Origin: Nitrosomonas sp. Is35
Lineage (GTDB): Bacteria; Pseudomonadota; Gammaproteobacteria; Burkholderiales; Nitrosomonadaceae
NCBI RefSeq assembly: GCF_033063295.1
Contig: NZ_JAWJZH010000001.1
Span: 124,001-188,000 of the forward strand
DNA length: 64,000 bases
Direction: 5' to 3'
A model generated the notes under the pieces. It ran no database searches and was not told where the DNA came from. It was given only the letters and a program-made list of their open reading frames with translations. Positions 62,364 to 64,000 of this stretch are shown here, piece after piece. Position 1 is the first letter of the stretch. Every line of letters begins with the position of its first letter. Position numbers and translations under genes: made by a program.

Positions 62364-63167
62364 GGGCCTGTTAACGCTATTTGATATAATTTGGTGATGG
62401 AAATCACCGAAACTCAATATCAACAGATCGAGCACTGCCTGCCGCGTCAGCGTGGCAACGTCAGCCATTCCAATCTGCAAGTTCTCAATGCCATTCTTTA
62501 CGTTGCCGAGCATGGCTGCAAGTGGCGAGGACTGCCCAAGCGATTCGGCAACTGGCATACCATCTATACCCGCATGAATCGCTGGGCAAAGAGTGGTGTA
62601 CTGAGCCATGTATTTGGGCAACTTCAGCATCAGCAAATCATCCGTATCCGTATTGAAACTGTTTCGCTGGACAGCACCAGCATCAAAGTCCATCCCGACG
62701 GTACGGGTGCGTTAAAAAAAACGGCCCCCAATCCATCGGAAAATCTCGAGGTGGATGGACCACCAAAATTCATCTGGTTGCCGCAGATTCCAGAACAACC
62801 ATAGGCTTTGCCCTCTCGCCCGGTCACGCCCACGATGCGCCAGAGGGCAGGCAGCTTTTGCTTTCCCTCGGTCCCGTCAATACGCCCACCTACCTGCTGA
62901 TGGATCGTGCTTATGAGGGCGACCAAACCTGGCAACTGGCACTAGATTTGGGTTACATCCCGGTTGTTCCGCCCAAAGCAAATCGCTTGTCACCCTGGGA
63001 ATACAACCGTGCCATGTACAAAAAACGCAACGAGATCGAACGATTGTTCAGAAGGCTCAAGGGATTTCGCCGCATCTTCTCCAGGTTCGATAAGCTCGAT
63101 GTCGTCTTCATCTCCTTTATCCACTTCGCTCTCATCGTCGAAGCAATCAGATTGTGTTAACAGACCC
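62364..63167 (+). mobile_element. IS5-family (IS427-like) element, copy 3
   Basis: The 804-bp element is in the opposite orientation to copies 1 and 2, with TA at 62362-62363 and 63168-63169. Its ends read GGGCCTGTTAACGC and, inverted, GGGTCTGTTAACAC. It lies within the small membrane-protein gene and near four TA modules. Sequence identity to the other two is nearly complete by eye. Confidence 0.92.
62397..63160 (+). CDS. IS5-family transposase, made by -1 frameshift (copy 3)
   Basis: Frame 1 starts at ATG 62397 and frame 2 ends at 63160, linked by an eight-A run at about 62713-62721, as in the other copies. One missense difference changes Arg to Trp in 'YEGDQTWQLALDLG', close to the second catalytic Asp region, so activity might be reduced. 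The fused length of 254 residues is retained and no stop interrupts it. Confidence 0.85.
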
Positions 63168-63267
63168 TAGTGCATTCGGTAGCTTTATAGATATTTGACG
63201 CATTTTGGTTTTCATCAGCAGAAGGAAAAGAGATACTTCAGTTATTAGTGCTCAACTTCTGCACCAA

Positions 63268-63447
63268 CTACCTAACCCGCATCACCCGCTTATTCACATC
63301 CTCAATCTTCACCAGAATTTTCAATCGATCCTGGCCGGAGAGCGAGTATTCGCCGCTGCTTTGAATCAGTTAGATGATTTTTATGGGATCGATCGGCGGG
63401 TTGGGGATGAATTGCACTTGAATGCTGTCGGCGCTGGCGTTGATGCG
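63268..63447 (-). pseudogene. Fragment of the C-terminus of Mfd
   Basis: The frame reads 'RINASADSIQVQFIPNPPID', 'PIKII', a TAA stop, then 'LIQSSGEYSLSGQDRLKIL' and 'VKIEDVNKRVMRVR' before a TAG. This matches the last part of the TRCF domain of transcription-repair coupling factor (pattern IDAxxxxIxxxFxPNPPIDPxxxIxLIQ...YxLxGxDRLxx). Only about 60 codons are present, with one nonsense codon and no start, so it is a displaced remnant and not a gene. The true mfd is not in the window. Confidence 0.75.
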
Positions 63448-63479
63448 CTAATATCACGGTGATTCCTGTTATCCCAATA

Positions 63480-63725
63480 TTAACTGGATTTGCCCGGCTG
63501 CTGGGTTAAGTTGATCAAAGTTTTTGTTTCTTCCAGTAAATGCCGCAGAGCATTGTTAACCGCTTCATCGTTCGGGAAAGCTTTCGCGATGTCGGGCTCA
63601 AGAAGCACCACGTTGGTTTCTACCTTGATACGGCTGGCATATTTTCCGCGAATAATTTTACCGAAATCAGACCGTTTGTATTCCGGTCTTAGCTCGTCTG
63701 TCACTTCAGATTTAACCTTCTTCAT
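63480..63725 (-). CDS. BrnA-type antitoxin
   Basis: The ATG at 63725 gives 81 residues: 'MKKVKSEVTDELRPEYKRSDF', 'GKIIRGKYASRI' and a C-terminal 'VVLLEPDIAKAFPNDEAVNNALRHLLEE', a helical region like the BrnA DNA-binding domain. It overlaps brnT by 14 bases, in the brnT-brnA order typical of this system. It would neutralise BrnT and repress the operon. The longer frame from 63782 enters brnT and is not needed. Confidence 0.82.
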   Translation of the reverse strand: MKKVKSEVTDELRPEYKRSDFGKIIRGKYASRIKVETNVVLLEPDIAKAFPNDEAVNNALRHLLEETKTLINLTQQPGKSS

Positions 63726-63984
63726 AAATTTTCTTCTCCGTATTTGTAGCCAATCGTGCTGATATGATTCTAATCGTATCACCGCTTTCCGTATGCGCCA
63801 CCGCGAGTAAACGTCCTTGGGAGGAAATGCCGAATGTTACATATCGCTCCTCGTTTTCCGAATGATCGGGATCATGAGTAGTCGCAGAAAATACATCGCG
63901 CAATGCACTGGATGCTTCTTCAAAAGTGACACCATGTTTACGATGGTTAAGCGCAGCTTTCTTGGCATTCCACTCAAAGTGCAT
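63712..63984 (-). CDS. BrnT-type RNase toxin
   Basis: The 90-residue toxin starts 'MHFEWNAKKAALNHRKHGVTFEEASSAL' (in segments) and continues 'DPDHSENEERYVTFGISSQGRLLAVAHTE' and 'IRIISARLATNTEKKIYEEG', the BrnT RelE-like fold with its conserved Arg, His and Glu. It is intact and precedes brnA. The last 16 bases of the window lie upstream of its start, so its promoter is not visible. Confidence 0.88.
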   Translation of the reverse strand: MHFEWNAKKAALNHRKHGVTFEEASSALRDVFSATTHDPDHSENEERYVTFGISSQGRLLAVAHTESGDTIRIISARLATNTEKKIYEEG

Positions 63985-64000
63985 AAAGACCGATGTGCCT

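Larger units (their letters stand above)
62092..63215 (-). pseudogene. Small membrane-protein gene, split by IS copy 3
   Basis: The first 16 codons (63168-63215) read 'MKTKMRQISIKLPNAL'. The rest (62092-62361) reads 'IGIYPPWNYIVYPTLGMENV' through 'TRLAIHLVIMLIVAALGTLIFKTDDS'. Removal of the 804-bp IS and one TA joins them as one frame of 105 codons. One C-terminal membrane helix is clear. I do not recognise a family. Without excision only the part after the IS could be made, from internal TTG or ATG codons. Confidence 0.65.

Noticed and set aside
63205-63462. 85-residue plus-strand frame
   Set aside because: It is the reverse of the mfd fragment, which has recognisable family residues.
1-64000. 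CRISPR arrays, rRNA and tRNA genes
   Set aside because: No spaced direct repeat array, rRNA sequence or cloverleaf with a TTCRA arm was noticed; the repeats found are IS copies, REP-like hairpins and operator boxes.

Overview
The window reads as chromosome of a betaproteobacterium, most likely an ammonia oxidiser of the Nitrosomonas group. That placement is an inference. It rests on about 50% GC, a cysB-cysI-DUF934-cysH assimilatory cluster, RegB/RegA redox sensing, a three-gene proton-pumping transhydrogenase, DUF5666/DUF6502 genes and a betaproteobacterial minor-pilin operon. No ammonia oxidation gene, rRNA, tRNA or CRISPR array is visible.

Layout. 0-5 kb: a DUF5666/DUF6502 pair transcribed leftward, facing a secreted cupredoxin/beta-propeller protein and an RTX-like acidic protein across a shared, repeat-rich control region. 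5-13 kb: a P-loop NTPase, an ABC exporter, a hydrolase, a phosphate-selective-type porin, cysK-cysE and a GlcG/HbpS-like gene. 13-16.4 kb: two direct 804-bp IS5-type insertions flank a Tim44-like gene; the second splits a DUF3293 gene. 16.4-21.7 kb: cytochrome c, cysB and the sulfite/APS reductase operon. 21.9-27.7 kb: response regulator, receiver-EAL protein, an 1182-residue flavin/Fe-S oxidoreductase and an HPt protein. 28-35 kb: pntAA-pntAB-pntB, a degenerate EAL protein, an RpfE-like protein and icd. 35-45 kb: csp, clpS-clpA, glyA-nrdR-ribD, regA/regB, a broken DAHP-synthase-like gene and ispH. 45-53.6 kb: thiO, an IS1595-type element with perfect 8-bp target repeats, and the type IV pilus operon pilE-pilV-pilW-pilX-pilY1-fimT, in which pilY1 carries a nine-G tract. 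53.6-59.2 kb: phoU, rpiA, yaaA, an htrA/degP protease and an M20 amidohydrolase.

59.2-64 kb is an accessory zone. It holds four toxin-antitoxin modules (RelBE-like, VapBC with a nonsense codon in vapC, a ParE/RelE-like pair and BrnTA), paired REP-like hairpins, a third IS5-type copy that splits a small membrane-protein gene, and a stray C-terminal piece of mfd.

The main points beyond routine annotation are the three GGGAAAAT boxes at the divergent promoter near 2.15 kb, the two genes whose reading frames are restored exactly when the IS and one TA are removed, the G9 tract in pilY1, the REP pairs, the phosphorelay genes bracketing the large oxidoreductase, and four further decayed genes.
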